Part shown: piece after piece, positions 1 through 5,864 of the stretch | Layout of the letters: each line of letters starts with the position of its first letter | How positions within the stretch are numbered: position 1 is the first letter of the stretch | Virus record (IMG/VR): IMGVR_UViG_3300046010_010941 | Location: 1-34,194 of that record | Length of the DNA stretch: 34,194 nt | DNA from: a virus | Reading direction: 5' to 3' (one strand) | Notes under the pieces: generated by a model | Database searches by the model: none | Told to the model about the DNA's origin: nothing | The model's input: only the letters and a program-made list of their open reading frames with translations | Position numbers and translations under genes: made by a program

Positions 1-744
1 AAAATCATTTGCTCGGTCTTCATAGTCAATGTAGCCACGAGGGTTGCATAGAATTCTAGTAGATCCAACCATGTAGTCAAACACTTCATGAGTGTGCCCA
101 TGAGTCCACAATTTAATTTGTGGGCGGTCCATAATGAATTCTGACAAATCACTAGAGTATGCACCATTCGTCAATACATCTTTTTGATAACGAGGTTTGA
201 TCGAAAGCTTGGAAGGAGCATGATGCCCAACGACAACAAATTTATCTTCTTTGTTTTCATCAACAACCGACTTGATAAACTCCACCATTCTCAAATGGTC
301 GGAATAAACTTCCTCAGGGATCAGATCATATCTTCCACCGTTACTAACAATTCGAAAATCATTCATAACACGACGAACATGCCAAAGAGTATTTGGATCA
401 TTTTTGTTCATGTCAGTCCATAGCGTACCACCTATGAAGGTATGGTCTTGAATTTTAACTACTTCTTTTTCAAGAAGATAAACGTTTTCGAAACTTGAAA
501 GTTCATCTTTCAAAAGTTGGTAACTCAGTTGATAATCTCCACCATAATGTTCATGATTTCCCATGATGTAAATCACATGAGAAAATCTTTCTGAGCATTC
601 ACGAAAGAAGTTAAAGACACGAGCATCAAACTTGTTTGCTACACAAATATCACCTGATAAAATCAAAACATCGGCATCCTCTTTATTTTCAAGAGAAATC
701 GGTCCAAACTCAAGGTGAATATCTGAAGCAAGAGCAATTTTCAT
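1..744 (-). CDS. Calcineurin-like metallophosphoesterase, C-terminus cut by window edge
   Basis: The frame stays open from an ATG at 744 to the window edge, giving 248 residues without a stop, so the 3' end lies outside. The protein starts MKIALASDIH. It shows the metallophosphoesterase metal-binding motifs in order: SDIH (residues 7-10), SGDICV (30-35), GNHEH (62-66), then GHH and THGHTH towards the visible end. Such enzymes hydrolyse phosphomonoesters or phosphodiesters with a two-metal centre; the substrate cannot be read here. It is distinct from gp47 in this window, which has a longer Mre11-type sequence. Its ATG overlaps the stop of the preceding 63-residue gene (ATGA), so the two are probably translationally coupled. 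Confidence 0.9.
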   Translation of the reverse strand, partial: MKIALASDIHLEFGPISLENKEDADVLILSGDICVANKFDARVFNFFRECSERFSHVIYIMGNHEHYGGDYQLSYQLLKDELSSFENVYLLEKEVVKIQDHTFIGGTLWTDMNKNDPNTLWHVRRVMNDFRIVSNGGRYDLIPEEVYSDHLRMVEFIKSVVDENKEDKFVVVGHHAPSKLSIKPRYQKDVLTNGAYSSDLSEFIMDRPQIKLWTHGHTHEVFDYMVGSTRILCNPRGYIDYEDRANDF

Positions 745-932
745 TTTGTTTTTTCCAAAGAATCTTTACGAATATAATGAACTGTTTGTGTTTTTGAGGA
801 GGGATATTCTTTTACAACAGATAAAAAAATAACACCATCAATCTCTTTTGTTGACCAGTGATCATAAGTGTAATAAACGTCAGTTAAATTTACACGATTA
901 CGCATTTTTATAGGTTGATTTTTTGTTTTCAT
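741..932 (-). CDS. Small phage protein of unknown function (63 aa)
   Basis: I do not recognise this protein. It starts MKTKNQPIKM and is moderately basic with a central hydrophobic strand-like stretch (GVIFLSVV). The frame can be extended upstream to a TTG at 974, but that codon has no ribosome binding site. The ATG at 932 overlaps the TGA of the 43-residue membrane gene (ATGA), and the gene's own stop overlaps the ATG of the metallophosphoesterase in the same way. This double coupling supports both the start and the reality of the gene. An alternative start is the ATG at 905. Confidence 0.6.
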   Translation of the reverse strand: MKTKNQPIKMRNRVNLTDVYYTYDHWSTKEIDGVIFLSVVKEYPSSKTQTVHYIRKDSLEKTK

Positions 933-1060
933 GTTGTGAAAATTAATACTAAAAAGCAAATGGACATTATACAAAAAGTTAACAGACGCCCAACTAGAGC
1001 ACCAAAAAATGCTCCTAGCATAAAGATACTAAAGTTTGTGAAGGTGAGATAACTTTCCAT
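929..1060 (-). CDS. Small single-span membrane protein (43 aa)
   Basis: An ATG at 1060 opens a 43-codon frame that ends in TGA at 929-931, overlapping the next start. The product begins MESYLTFTNF and is mostly hydrophobic, with a glycine-rich run (LGAFFGALVG) and a second hydrophobic run (ICFLVLIFTT). This suggests one long or two short membrane segments. There is no known domain. A GGAG ribosome binding site ends 9 bases upstream, placed at the edge of a 9-bp hairpin that ends exactly at the start codon. A sigma70-like promoter lies just upstream. Small coupled membrane proteins in phages often act in lysis or superinfection exclusion, but nothing here proves that. Confidence 0.6.
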   Translation of the reverse strand: MESYLTFTNFSIFMLGAFFGALVGRLLTFCIMSICFLVLIFTT

Positions 1061-1096
1061 AGTGTAGGACTCCAGTCATTTTTAGAATCCTACACT
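1061..1096 (-). promoter_or_regulatory. Hairpin spanning the ribosome binding site of the 43-aa gene
   Basis: A perfect 9-bp inverted repeat, AGTGTAGGA (1096-1088 on the minus strand) and TCCTACACT (1069-1061), surrounds an 18-base loop. The 3' arm ends directly before the ATG at 1060, and the GGAG Shine-Dalgarno sequence sits in the loop next to this arm. In a transcript carrying both arms the start region would be structured. In a transcript begun at the promoter at 1087-1115 the 5' arm would be missing. T4 uses similar hairpins to set early versus late expression of some genes. Confidence 0.55.
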
Positions 1097-1115
1097 ACTT
1101 TTTTTACTGTGTCAA
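1087..1115 (-). promoter_or_regulatory. Sigma70-like promoter upstream of the 43-aa gene
   Basis: On the minus strand a perfect -35 box TTGACA (1115-1110) is followed by a 17-base spacer and TAGGAT (1092-1087), which matches the -10 consensus at 4 of 6 positions including the key first TA and last T. Transcription would start near 1080, between hsp20 and the 43-residue membrane gene. The -35 box lies in the last codons of hsp20. Confidence 0.45.
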
Positions 1116-1550
1116 GAGATTTTCGGCATTATTACCAATTTGAATTTTGCGTGGTTTTCTTTCATCAGGAATAACGTTCTCCAACTTAACCACAAGTGTA
1201 CCATCTTGTAGTTCTGCTCCTTTAACAACAACAGTCTCGGCTAAAATAAATTTATGTGAGAAACTTCTTTTAGCGATTCCACGATGAACATATTCACGTT
1301 TTTCTTTTTCTTCGGCAATCGCTCCAGAAATAATTAGTTTGCAATTTTCGTAAGTGATATCGATCTCTTCACGTTTGAATCCTGAAAGAGCAACTTCAAT
1401 AGTCCAATTGAAGTCATTTTCTCTAATAAGATTGTATGGAGGATAAGTCTGAGGTTTAAATTGTAGGGTATCAAACTCTTCAAAAGTGCTAAGAAGTCGA
1501 TCAAAACCTACAGTGGAAGGAAGCAATGATTTTCCGTATGATAGAGTCAT
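1104..1550 (-). CDS. hsp20: Small heat shock protein, Hsp20/IbpA family
   Basis: The 148-residue product has a YPPYN segment (about 37-41), an alpha-crystallin domain core (ALSGFKREEIDI, GTLVVKLENV) and a C-terminal I-x-I tail motif (IQI). This is the IbpA-type layout. Such proteins hold unfolding proteins as an ATP-independent chaperone; in T4-like marine phages they are a common accessory gene. A good AAGGAG ribosome binding site lies 7 bases before the ATG at 1550. Upstream is a structured region with an intrinsic terminator and a late-promoter match, so expression probably depends on a promoter at 1669-1676 and on read-through, or on an unrecognised promoter. The 43-residue membrane gene follows. 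Confidence 0.92.
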   Translation of the reverse strand: MTLSYGKSLLPSTVGFDRLLSTFEEFDTLQFKPQTYPPYNLIRENDFNWTIEVALSGFKREEIDITYENCKLIISGAIAEEKEKREYVHRGIAKRSFSHKFILAETVVVKGAELQDGTLVVKLENVIPDERKPRKIQIGNNAENLLTQ

Positions 1551-1580
1551 ATTAGTTCTCCTTGAATTAAGCGAGTTAAT

Positions 1581-1606
1581 AAAAAAACCAACCCAAAAGG
1601 CATTGG
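1581..1606 (-). terminator. Intrinsic terminator downstream of regA
   Basis: On the minus strand the sequence CCAATGCC, TTTT, GGGTTGG forms a stem of about 7 bp with one bulged G and a four-base loop (1606-1588). It is directly followed by seven T (1587-1581). This is a standard Rho-independent terminator for transcripts coming from the clamp-regA operon. It lies before hsp20. Confidence 0.75.
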
Positions 1607-1647
1607 TCCGAGGAATTGTTAACCAGCCTTAACCTCGGACTGCTGGT
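1606..1647 (-). ncRNA. Probable H-type RNA pseudoknot between regA and hsp20
   Basis: In the minus-strand RNA four arms occur in the interleaved order A-B-A'-B': ACCAGC (1647-1642), GUCCGAGG (1640-1633), GCUGGU (1627-1622) and CCUCGGAC (1613-1606). A pairs with A' over 6 bp and B with B' over 8 bp. The helices cross, so together they make an H-type pseudoknot with connectors of 1, 5 and 8 bases. The 3' end abuts the terminator. A separate small hairpin (UCCC-UUC-GGGA or a UUCG loop) lies just upstream at about 1651-1661. Function is unknown; it may be a leader of hsp20 or a 3' structure of the regA transcript. Confidence 0.55.
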
Positions 1648-1668
1648 CCCATCCCGAAGGGAGGATTA

Positions 1669-1676
1669 TATTTATT
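1669..1676 (-). promoter_or_regulatory. T4-type late promoter match before hsp20
   Basis: The minus strand reads AATAAATA, which fits the NATAAATA form of the T4 late promoter recognised by gp55. It overlaps the stop codon of regA. The transcript would start near 1662, pass through the pseudoknot and terminator, then reach hsp20 at 1550. Confidence 0.45.
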
Positions 1677-2082
1677 TAGCCGTGGTTTGAGTTTTTTTGC
1701 CAATATTATATTTGGCAATTAATTCCCAATCATCCTTCTCTTTATGAGACAAGATTTTTATTTGAGACAGAGAAACTGTCGGTTCCTTTGTCGCATCTTT
1801 GTTTACAATTTTCAACAGTTCCCAATCTTCCAATAAATTGGTAATTGTATTTCTTCTTGCGATATCATTTTCTGTAATGTCGGTGGGTTTTCCATCTAAA
1901 GAAAACAATTCTTTAAAGTGTACGATATAATAATTACCCCTCTTGTGTAGAATGTGGCAAGATTGATAAAGAACTTTTTCTTTTTTAGACGCTACTCCAA
2001 TACGAGTCAGTGTTTCTCTAACTTTAAGAAAGTCATCTTTTTCTTGTAATGATACTTCAACCATATCTTCTATTCTGATCAT
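1672..2082 (-). CDS. regA: RegA translational repressor of early genes
   Basis: The 136-residue product aligns by eye with T4 RegA (122 residues) over its whole length: DFLKVRETLTRIG, KVLYQSCHILHKRG and YYIVHFKELF near the N-terminus, and LLEDWELL about residue 85, ending near KYNIGK. RegA binds early-mRNA start regions, including those of the clamp genes, and blocks translation. The small extra length is an N-terminal MIRIEDMV segment and a short C-terminal tail. The ATG at 2082 overlaps the end of gene 62 (ATGA), as in the T4 order 45-44-62-regA. A pseudoknot and a terminator follow the stop. Confidence 0.95.
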   Translation of the reverse strand: MIRIEDMVEVSLQEKDDFLKVRETLTRIGVASKKEKVLYQSCHILHKRGNYYIVHFKELFSLDGKPTDITENDIARRNTITNLLEDWELLKIVNKDATKEPTVSLSQIKILSHKEKDDWELIAKYNIGKKTQTTAK

Positions 2083-2462
2083 TTTTTTGTCACTCCGCCT
2101 TTATCTAGTTTTTCTTTTATCAAAGCGATTTGGTCATCGGTCAGAATACGCAAGGCTTCCTTAGCTTTTTCATTGGAGTAACCAAAATATTCTTTAACGC
2201 ATTCCAAATTTTTGACGACCTCCTGTTTCTGCCAGGGCTGAAACTTCCGTTTCATAGGTCTGATACTATTTAGAAAATATTGGTATTGTAATTTTCCAGA
2301 AATTCCAGGATTCTTGTTCATTTCGTTAGCATAAAAAATACAATCGATATGATAAGAGAGTGCTCGATTCACGACATAGGCGTTATATTGTTTCTCCTCA
2401 TCTAAAACATTCTTTTTATTTTCAAGTATGCTGGGTATAATTTCTTTAAATAGATCGGCCAT
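2079..2462 (-). CDS. gp62: Clamp loader small subunit gp62
   Basis: This is the small subunit of the sliding-clamp loader; with gp44 it opens the gp45 ring and places it on primed DNA. The 127-residue protein is shorter than T4 gp62 (187) but has the cyanophage-type pattern: YVVNRALSYHIDCIFYANEM near residue 30, QYQYFLNSIRPMKR, then YFGYSNEKAKEAL near 93-105. Identification also rests on position between gene 44 and regA. Its start overlaps the stop of the inserted nuclease-like gene by one base, and it overlaps regA by four. Confidence 0.88.
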   Translation of the reverse strand: MADLFKEIIPSILENKKNVLDEEKQYNAYVVNRALSYHIDCIFYANEMNKNPGISGKLQYQYFLNSIRPMKRKFQPWQKQEVVKNLECVKEYFGYSNEKAKEALRILTDDQIALIKEKLDKGGVTKK

Positions 2463-2929
2463 TATTTGTAATCCGTGTTGCTATATTTCATCAGCTCACG
2501 AATTTCCTCATCTGACATTTTATATACTGGAATAACGGCTTCTTGTTTGATTGGAATACCAACCATTTTTACGCCATAGTTTGTTACATACTCGAAAGTT
2601 TTGAATTCGATGGGTACAAGACGATAGATCCAACCATCAGAAAAATGTCTAAACTTTACATGCGGTACCGAAACAATATAAAGAACATCCACATTTCTAC
2701 ATTTTTTCAACTGATTGGGTCTAAACGAAAAACAATTTTTAAAAACATATGGTGATTCAGTCTTAACTTCAACTTTTTTACCATCTACCAACATGTCTTT
2801 TTCAGAATCAAATTTGTTAATAGAATGCTCAATGACCAGACCAGGATGTTCTCGATTCAACATATTCGTTACAATTTTTTCACCCATCAAACCGAGTTCA
2901 TTCATCTTCTCTTCTTTAGACATAGACAT
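2462..2929 (-). CDS. PD-(D/E)XK nuclease-like protein inserted in the clamp-loader operon
   Basis: The 155-residue protein is not present between genes 44 and 62 in T4. Its N-terminal half shows the order of a PD-(D/E)XK nuclease core: a helix with GEKIVTNML (about 16-24), an acidic residue in EKDMLVDG (about 44-51) and the EVKTE strand (about 54-58) giving the E-x-K signature. This fold occurs in resolvases, restriction enzymes and repair nucleases. The C-terminal half is unrecognised. A clear AAGGAA ribosome binding site precedes the ATG at 2929; a second ATG lies at 2923. Nuclease activity is an inference from motif spacing only. Confidence 0.6.
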   Translation of the reverse strand: MSMSKEEKMNELGLMGEKIVTNMLNREHPGLVIEHSINKFDSEKDMLVDGKKVEVKTESPYVFKNCFSFRPNQLKKCRNVDVLYIVSVPHVKFRHFSDGWIYRLVPIEFKTFEYVTNYGVKMVGIPIKQEAVIPVYKMSDEEIRELMKYSNTDYK

Positions 2930-2940
2930 AATACATTCCT

Positions 2941-3882
2941 TTATTTAAAACTACACTCAATCATAAATTCTGTCAGACATGCCATCAAATTAATCTCCTG
3001 ATCCGCCACGAAAGCGGATTGGTATTGATACTTTGCGAGAATCAATACAGCAGGAGGGATACTTTCTGGCTTAAGAAAATCGTACATTGAATCGTAGATT
3101 TTTCTGAGAATTGTTGAGGTATCATTATCAAGATTGTTTGTCACCCATTTTCTTGCAGAGGTGAAATCTTTTTCTTTGATAAATTTAACTAGATTGGAAA
3201 TGTTTATATCTAGAAGATTTGATAAAATGCCTTTGTCAATTTTACCCGATACAGAATATCGTTGTAGTTCATTGAGAACACGGCGATTGTCTGGAAAATA
3301 TTTTGTTATGATTGATGCTACCACATCTTTCTCATAAGGAACATTTTCTTCTTTGAGAATCCATTCAACTCTCTTCATAAAATGAGCCGCCATTTTGGCT
3401 TTTTGCCCATTTTGTAGCTTGAATTCTACAACAGAACACCTTGAATGTAGAGGCTCAATGATTCGATTTTTAAAATTACAGGTGAAGATAAACGAACAGT
3501 TTACTGAAAACTCTTCGATTGCTCCGCGTAAAGCGGGTTGAGTAGAATTGGGATTGAGATAATCTGCCTCATCGATGATGATGACCTTTCGGCCACCAGA
3601 AAGACTCATCGATGAAGCATAGTTTTTGATTTTGTTTCGAAAAGTGTCGATCCCGCTTTCATCTGAGCCGTTGATGACAATAAAATCGCAACCGACCTCT
3701 TCGCAGAGGGCCTTTGCAATCGTGGTTTTACCGACGCCTGCGGGTCCAGCAAGTAACAAATTGGGTATTTCTTTTCTGTTGACATATTCTTGAAAGGTTC
3801 CTTTAATAGTATCGGGCAAAATACAATCTTCAACTTTATGTGGGCGATACTTCTCTACCCACAACATATGCGTATCGTTCAT
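2941..3882 (-). CDS. gp44: Clamp loader large subunit gp44 (AAA+ ATPase)
   Basis: The 313-residue protein starts MNDTHMLWVEKYRPHKVEDC, typical of clamp-loader ATPases. It has a Walker A motif GPAGVGKT (46-53), a Walker B/DEAD-type motif IIIDEADYL (101-109) and the SRC arginine-finger motif (147-149). The length is close to T4 gp44 (319). Four copies with one gp62 load the gp45 clamp. The ATG at 3882 has a GGAG site 7 bases upstream in a 32-base gap after the Tat-signal gene. Confidence 0.97.
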   Translation of the reverse strand: MNDTHMLWVEKYRPHKVEDCILPDTIKGTFQEYVNRKEIPNLLLAGPAGVGKTTIAKALCEEVGCDFIVINGSDESGIDTFRNKIKNYASSMSLSGGRKVIIIDEADYLNPNSTQPALRGAIEEFSVNCSFIFTCNFKNRIIEPLHSRCSVVEFKLQNGQKAKMAAHFMKRVEWILKEENVPYEKDVVASIITKYFPDNRRVLNELQRYSVSGKIDKGILSNLLDINISNLVKFIKEKDFTSARKWVTNNLDNDTSTILRKIYDSMYDFLKPESIPPAVLILAKYQYQSAFVADQEINLMACLTEFMIECSFK

Positions 3883-3914
3883 TCAACAACTCCATAATAT
3901 AAAATACAAGTATA

Positions 3915-4262
3915 TCAGATTTTACGCCAAGTGTCATTTTCTTTGACGTAAAGTTTACCATCAGGACCAGGAACAATGTTCACTTTAACATTAATTTCTG
4001 TTCCCTCTTTATACCTAGGTGTAAATCCTGTGATAATAAAACCATTTGAACAGGAAAAAGGTGCTGGAGGTAATTCTTCGCCGTATGTTGCTTGTAATTG
4101 AAGCACGGGTTTTCCATCAAGTTGTTTCTCCAACTCAGCAGTTGGAAGTTCATCTTGCTTATAAACAATACGTTCCTTTACTTCTTTATAACCGGCAACT
4201 CCAGCTAGAGCAATACCTGCAAGCCCAAAACCTTTGACAAAGTTTCTTCGCAAGATACTCAT
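3915..4262 (-). CDS. Small protein with a twin-arginine (Tat) type signal sequence
   Basis: The 115-residue product begins MSILRRNFVKGFGLAGIALAGVAGY. The RRNFVK segment (5-10) fits the Tat consensus R-R-x-F-L-K, followed by a mildly hydrophobic, glycine- and alanine-rich h-region. There is no clear A-x-A cleavage site, so it may remain as an N-terminal anchor. The remainder (about 30-115) is soluble, beta-rich and not recognised. The start at 4262 overlaps the stop of the DsbA-like gene (ATGA), so it is co-translated with the clamp genes. Export of a phage protein by the host Tat system is an inference from the signal. Confidence 0.7.
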   Translation of the reverse strand: MSILRRNFVKGFGLAGIALAGVAGYKEVKERIVYKQDELPTAELEKQLDGKPVLQLQATYGEELPPAPFSCSNGFIITGFTPRYKEGTEINVKVNIVPGPDGKLYVKENDTWRKI

Positions 4263-4540
4263 TTTGCGTCTTTTAGCCCAGTGTAAAGAGCTTCAAATTC
4301 ATTATCAAGACTAACTTCTTCTTGGAAAGAATTTTTGTGATGAGTTTTTGCCAAACGACGGAGAACTTTTTTTGGAATTTTATAATTGTCGTACAGAACA
4401 TTTAGAACATCTTTAATAGATTCTTTATGACTTTGAATGACATGCATTTCGTTAGAAATTTCATTGAGAGCATCGTGAATAGCCCTCAAATCTTCAACTT
4501 TAAAATTACCAAACATCGTGTTAACAGCGGTATTGTTCAT
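4259..4540 (-). CDS. DsbA-like double-stranded DNA-binding protein
   Basis: The 93-residue, all-helical protein resembles T4 DsbA (89 residues): the segment SIKDVLNVLYDNYKIPKKVL (about 42-61) followed by RRLAKTHHK corresponds to the helix-turn-helix pattern of DsbA, and the end (FEALYTGL) matches its final helix. The same pattern occurs in the GapR/DUF2312 family. T4 DsbA binds DNA near late promoters and modestly helps late transcription. Here the gene sits between gp45, itself part of the late-transcription activator, and the Tat-signal gene. The assignment is by eye and could be another small helical DNA binder. Confidence 0.55.
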   Translation of the reverse strand: MNNTAVNTMFGNFKVEDLRAIHDALNEISNEMHVIQSHKESIKDVLNVLYDNYKIPKKVLRRLAKTHHKNSFQEEVSLDNEFEALYTGLKDAK

Positions 4541-4543
4541 GAT

Positions 4544-5221
4544 TTAAGCCTCGTATTTCGAACCAGTTTCAGTTGTGATCCAATATTCAACAGGAAGAGT
4601 ATTGTTTTTAAAGTGCCCGATACCTTTCGACGAGATGGTTACAGAGTATGATCCAGGAAGAAGCCTCAAATTTTCTGATGAAAAGATCATTCGAAACTTT
4701 TTATCATTTTTACCAAGATTAGTAGAATTTACATGAGAAGAATCATCCTTTGCATCAAAGGTTTCAACATTCAAGTTGTCACCATCACACACGAATGCTA
4801 TATTAGGAGAACCAAGAGCAGATGCTACTTTTGAAATCCATTCAAAATCTTCCGACTGAATAACAAAAGAAATTTCCGCATTATCCATGTTAACTTTTTT
4901 ATCAGGCGGTGTTAGAATAGTTTCTTTTGCAGCCTTTCGATATTTTGTGCTGCTTCGACCCGCCAAACTTTTGATCAAAATGTTTTTATCTTCAATTTCA
5001 ATCTCGGGAGAATTATCCCGAGAAAGTGTCAACTGAGCCAAAAAATTATTGAGATCATGGATACCAAACTCTTTATCAAACTGTTCTGTCAATTGAGCTT
5101 TTGCGAGAATGTTTTTTTGTTTGGAAATAGTTTCAATTACATTTCCAGGTTTCACAAAAATGCCTTCGTTAATAGTCGCAAAGTTCTTCAGAACGCTCAT
5201 AGTATTACTTGAAAGTTTCAT
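4544..5221 (-). CDS. gp45: Sliding clamp gp45
   Basis: The clamp is a trimeric ring that gives the phage polymerase processivity and, on DNA, activates late transcription with gp55. The N-terminus MKLSSNTMSVLKNFATINEG matches T4 gp45 (MKLSKDTTALLKNFATINSG). Further matches are HDLNNFLAQL near residue 56 and the LRLLPGSYSVTISSKG strand pair near the C-terminus. I use the ATG at 5221 (225 residues; T4 has 228): it has GGAG 7 bases upstream and the T4 N-terminus, whereas the in-frame GTG one codon earlier does not. Genes for gp44, gp62 and RegA follow. Confidence 0.96.
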   Translation of the reverse strand: MKLSSNTMSVLKNFATINEGIFVKPGNVIETISKQKNILAKAQLTEQFDKEFGIHDLNNFLAQLTLSRDNSPEIEIEDKNILIKSLAGRSSTKYRKAAKETILTPPDKKVNMDNAEISFVIQSEDFEWISKVASALGSPNIAFVCDGDNLNVETFDAKDDSSHVNSTNLGKNDKKFRMIFSSENLRLLPGSYSVTISSKGIGHFKNNTLPVEYWITTETGSKYEA

Positions 5222-5233
5222 CACATTACTCCA

Positions 5234-5863
5234 TCAAAAAACATAACTTAGTAGGATATTTGAAATTTTATCATTCAAATCATTCAAATCAGAATCATTG
5301 TCGATCACATGATCAAAGTTGTACCCTATCCACCTCCATTCAGATTCATGTATTCCAGACTCTTTCAACATATATTCTTCAGCCTTTTTTGAACCTCGAT
5401 TAGCTTCGGCTGCAATCGTGTACCATGAAGGTTTAAATCCTCTCCGTACTTCTATTAGTACGCCTCCCTTTGATGTCATCCATTCAATTTCATTTTTAAA
5501 TCTTACATCTGTGACGACAACATTTTTACCTTTTAATTTCTGAAGATTCATTTCTAGCGCATGAATCCAAAAATCTTCATGAAATACATTTCTTACCGAC
5601 TCAGTACCGAGAAGTTGTAAAGCTGATCTTGGTGTAAAAGGTTTATTGAATTTTTCTGCCCAAAAATTGTCTGATTGTTCACGAAAAATTCTTGATTCTT
5701 CTGTGTCACCTTCCAACAATTTTCTTTCCCAGCCAAATAGAACTGCCGCAACATCTTTTAAATGAGATGCGAAACTGACTTTTTGAAAGTCGTACTCTTC
5801 ATTTAAAATGTCTCCAACAGTTCCTTTTCCTGACCCAATAAAACCTAACACACCAATCAACAT
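5234..5863 (-). CDS. gp1: Deoxynucleoside monophosphate kinase (T4 gp1-like)
   Basis: The protein (209 residues from the ATG at 5863) begins MLIGVLGFIGSGKGTVGDIL with a P-loop GFIGSGKGT (7-15), as in T4 gene 1 dNMP kinase (241 residues). It would phosphorylate dNMPs for phage DNA synthesis. Later features are the LLGTESVR segment and VVVTDVRFKNEIEW, typical of the family. The frame is open further upstream to 5926, but the 5863 ATG has GGAGAG 7 bases before it and gives the family N-terminus; it starts one base after the stop of the preceding glycosyltransferase gene. gp45 follows 13 bases downstream. Confidence 0.88.
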   Translation of the reverse strand: MLIGVLGFIGSGKGTVGDILNEEYDFQKVSFASHLKDVAAVLFGWERKLLEGDTEESRIFREQSDNFWAEKFNKPFTPRSALQLLGTESVRNVFHEDFWIHALEMNLQKLKGKNVVVTDVRFKNEIEWMTSKGGVLIEVRRGFKPSWYTIAAEANRGSKKAEEYMLKESGIHESEWRWIGYNFDHVIDNDSDLNDLNDKISNILLSYVF

Positions 5864-5864
5864 T

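Noticed and set aside
184-423. Plus-strand open frame of 79 codons
   Set aside because: It lies opposite the metallophosphoesterase, whose motifs are clear; no ribosome binding site or domain. The same applies to all other plus-strand frames in the window.
741-974. 77-codon version of the small gene with a TTG start
   Set aside because: The TTG has no ribosome binding site and lies inside the 43-aa gene; the ATG at 932 is coupled by ATGA.
1061-1107. Plus-strand intrinsic terminator (9-bp stem plus T7)
   Set aside because: No plus-strand gene would need it; the hairpin makes better sense on the minus strand at the start of the 43-aa gene.
1588-1664. tRNA or tRNA remnant
   Set aside because: The length and arms do not form a cloverleaf; the paired arms interleave as a pseudoknot.
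3606-3833. Minus-strand alternative frame inside gene 44
   Set aside because: Overlaps the Walker A region of gp44 in another frame and has no start signal.
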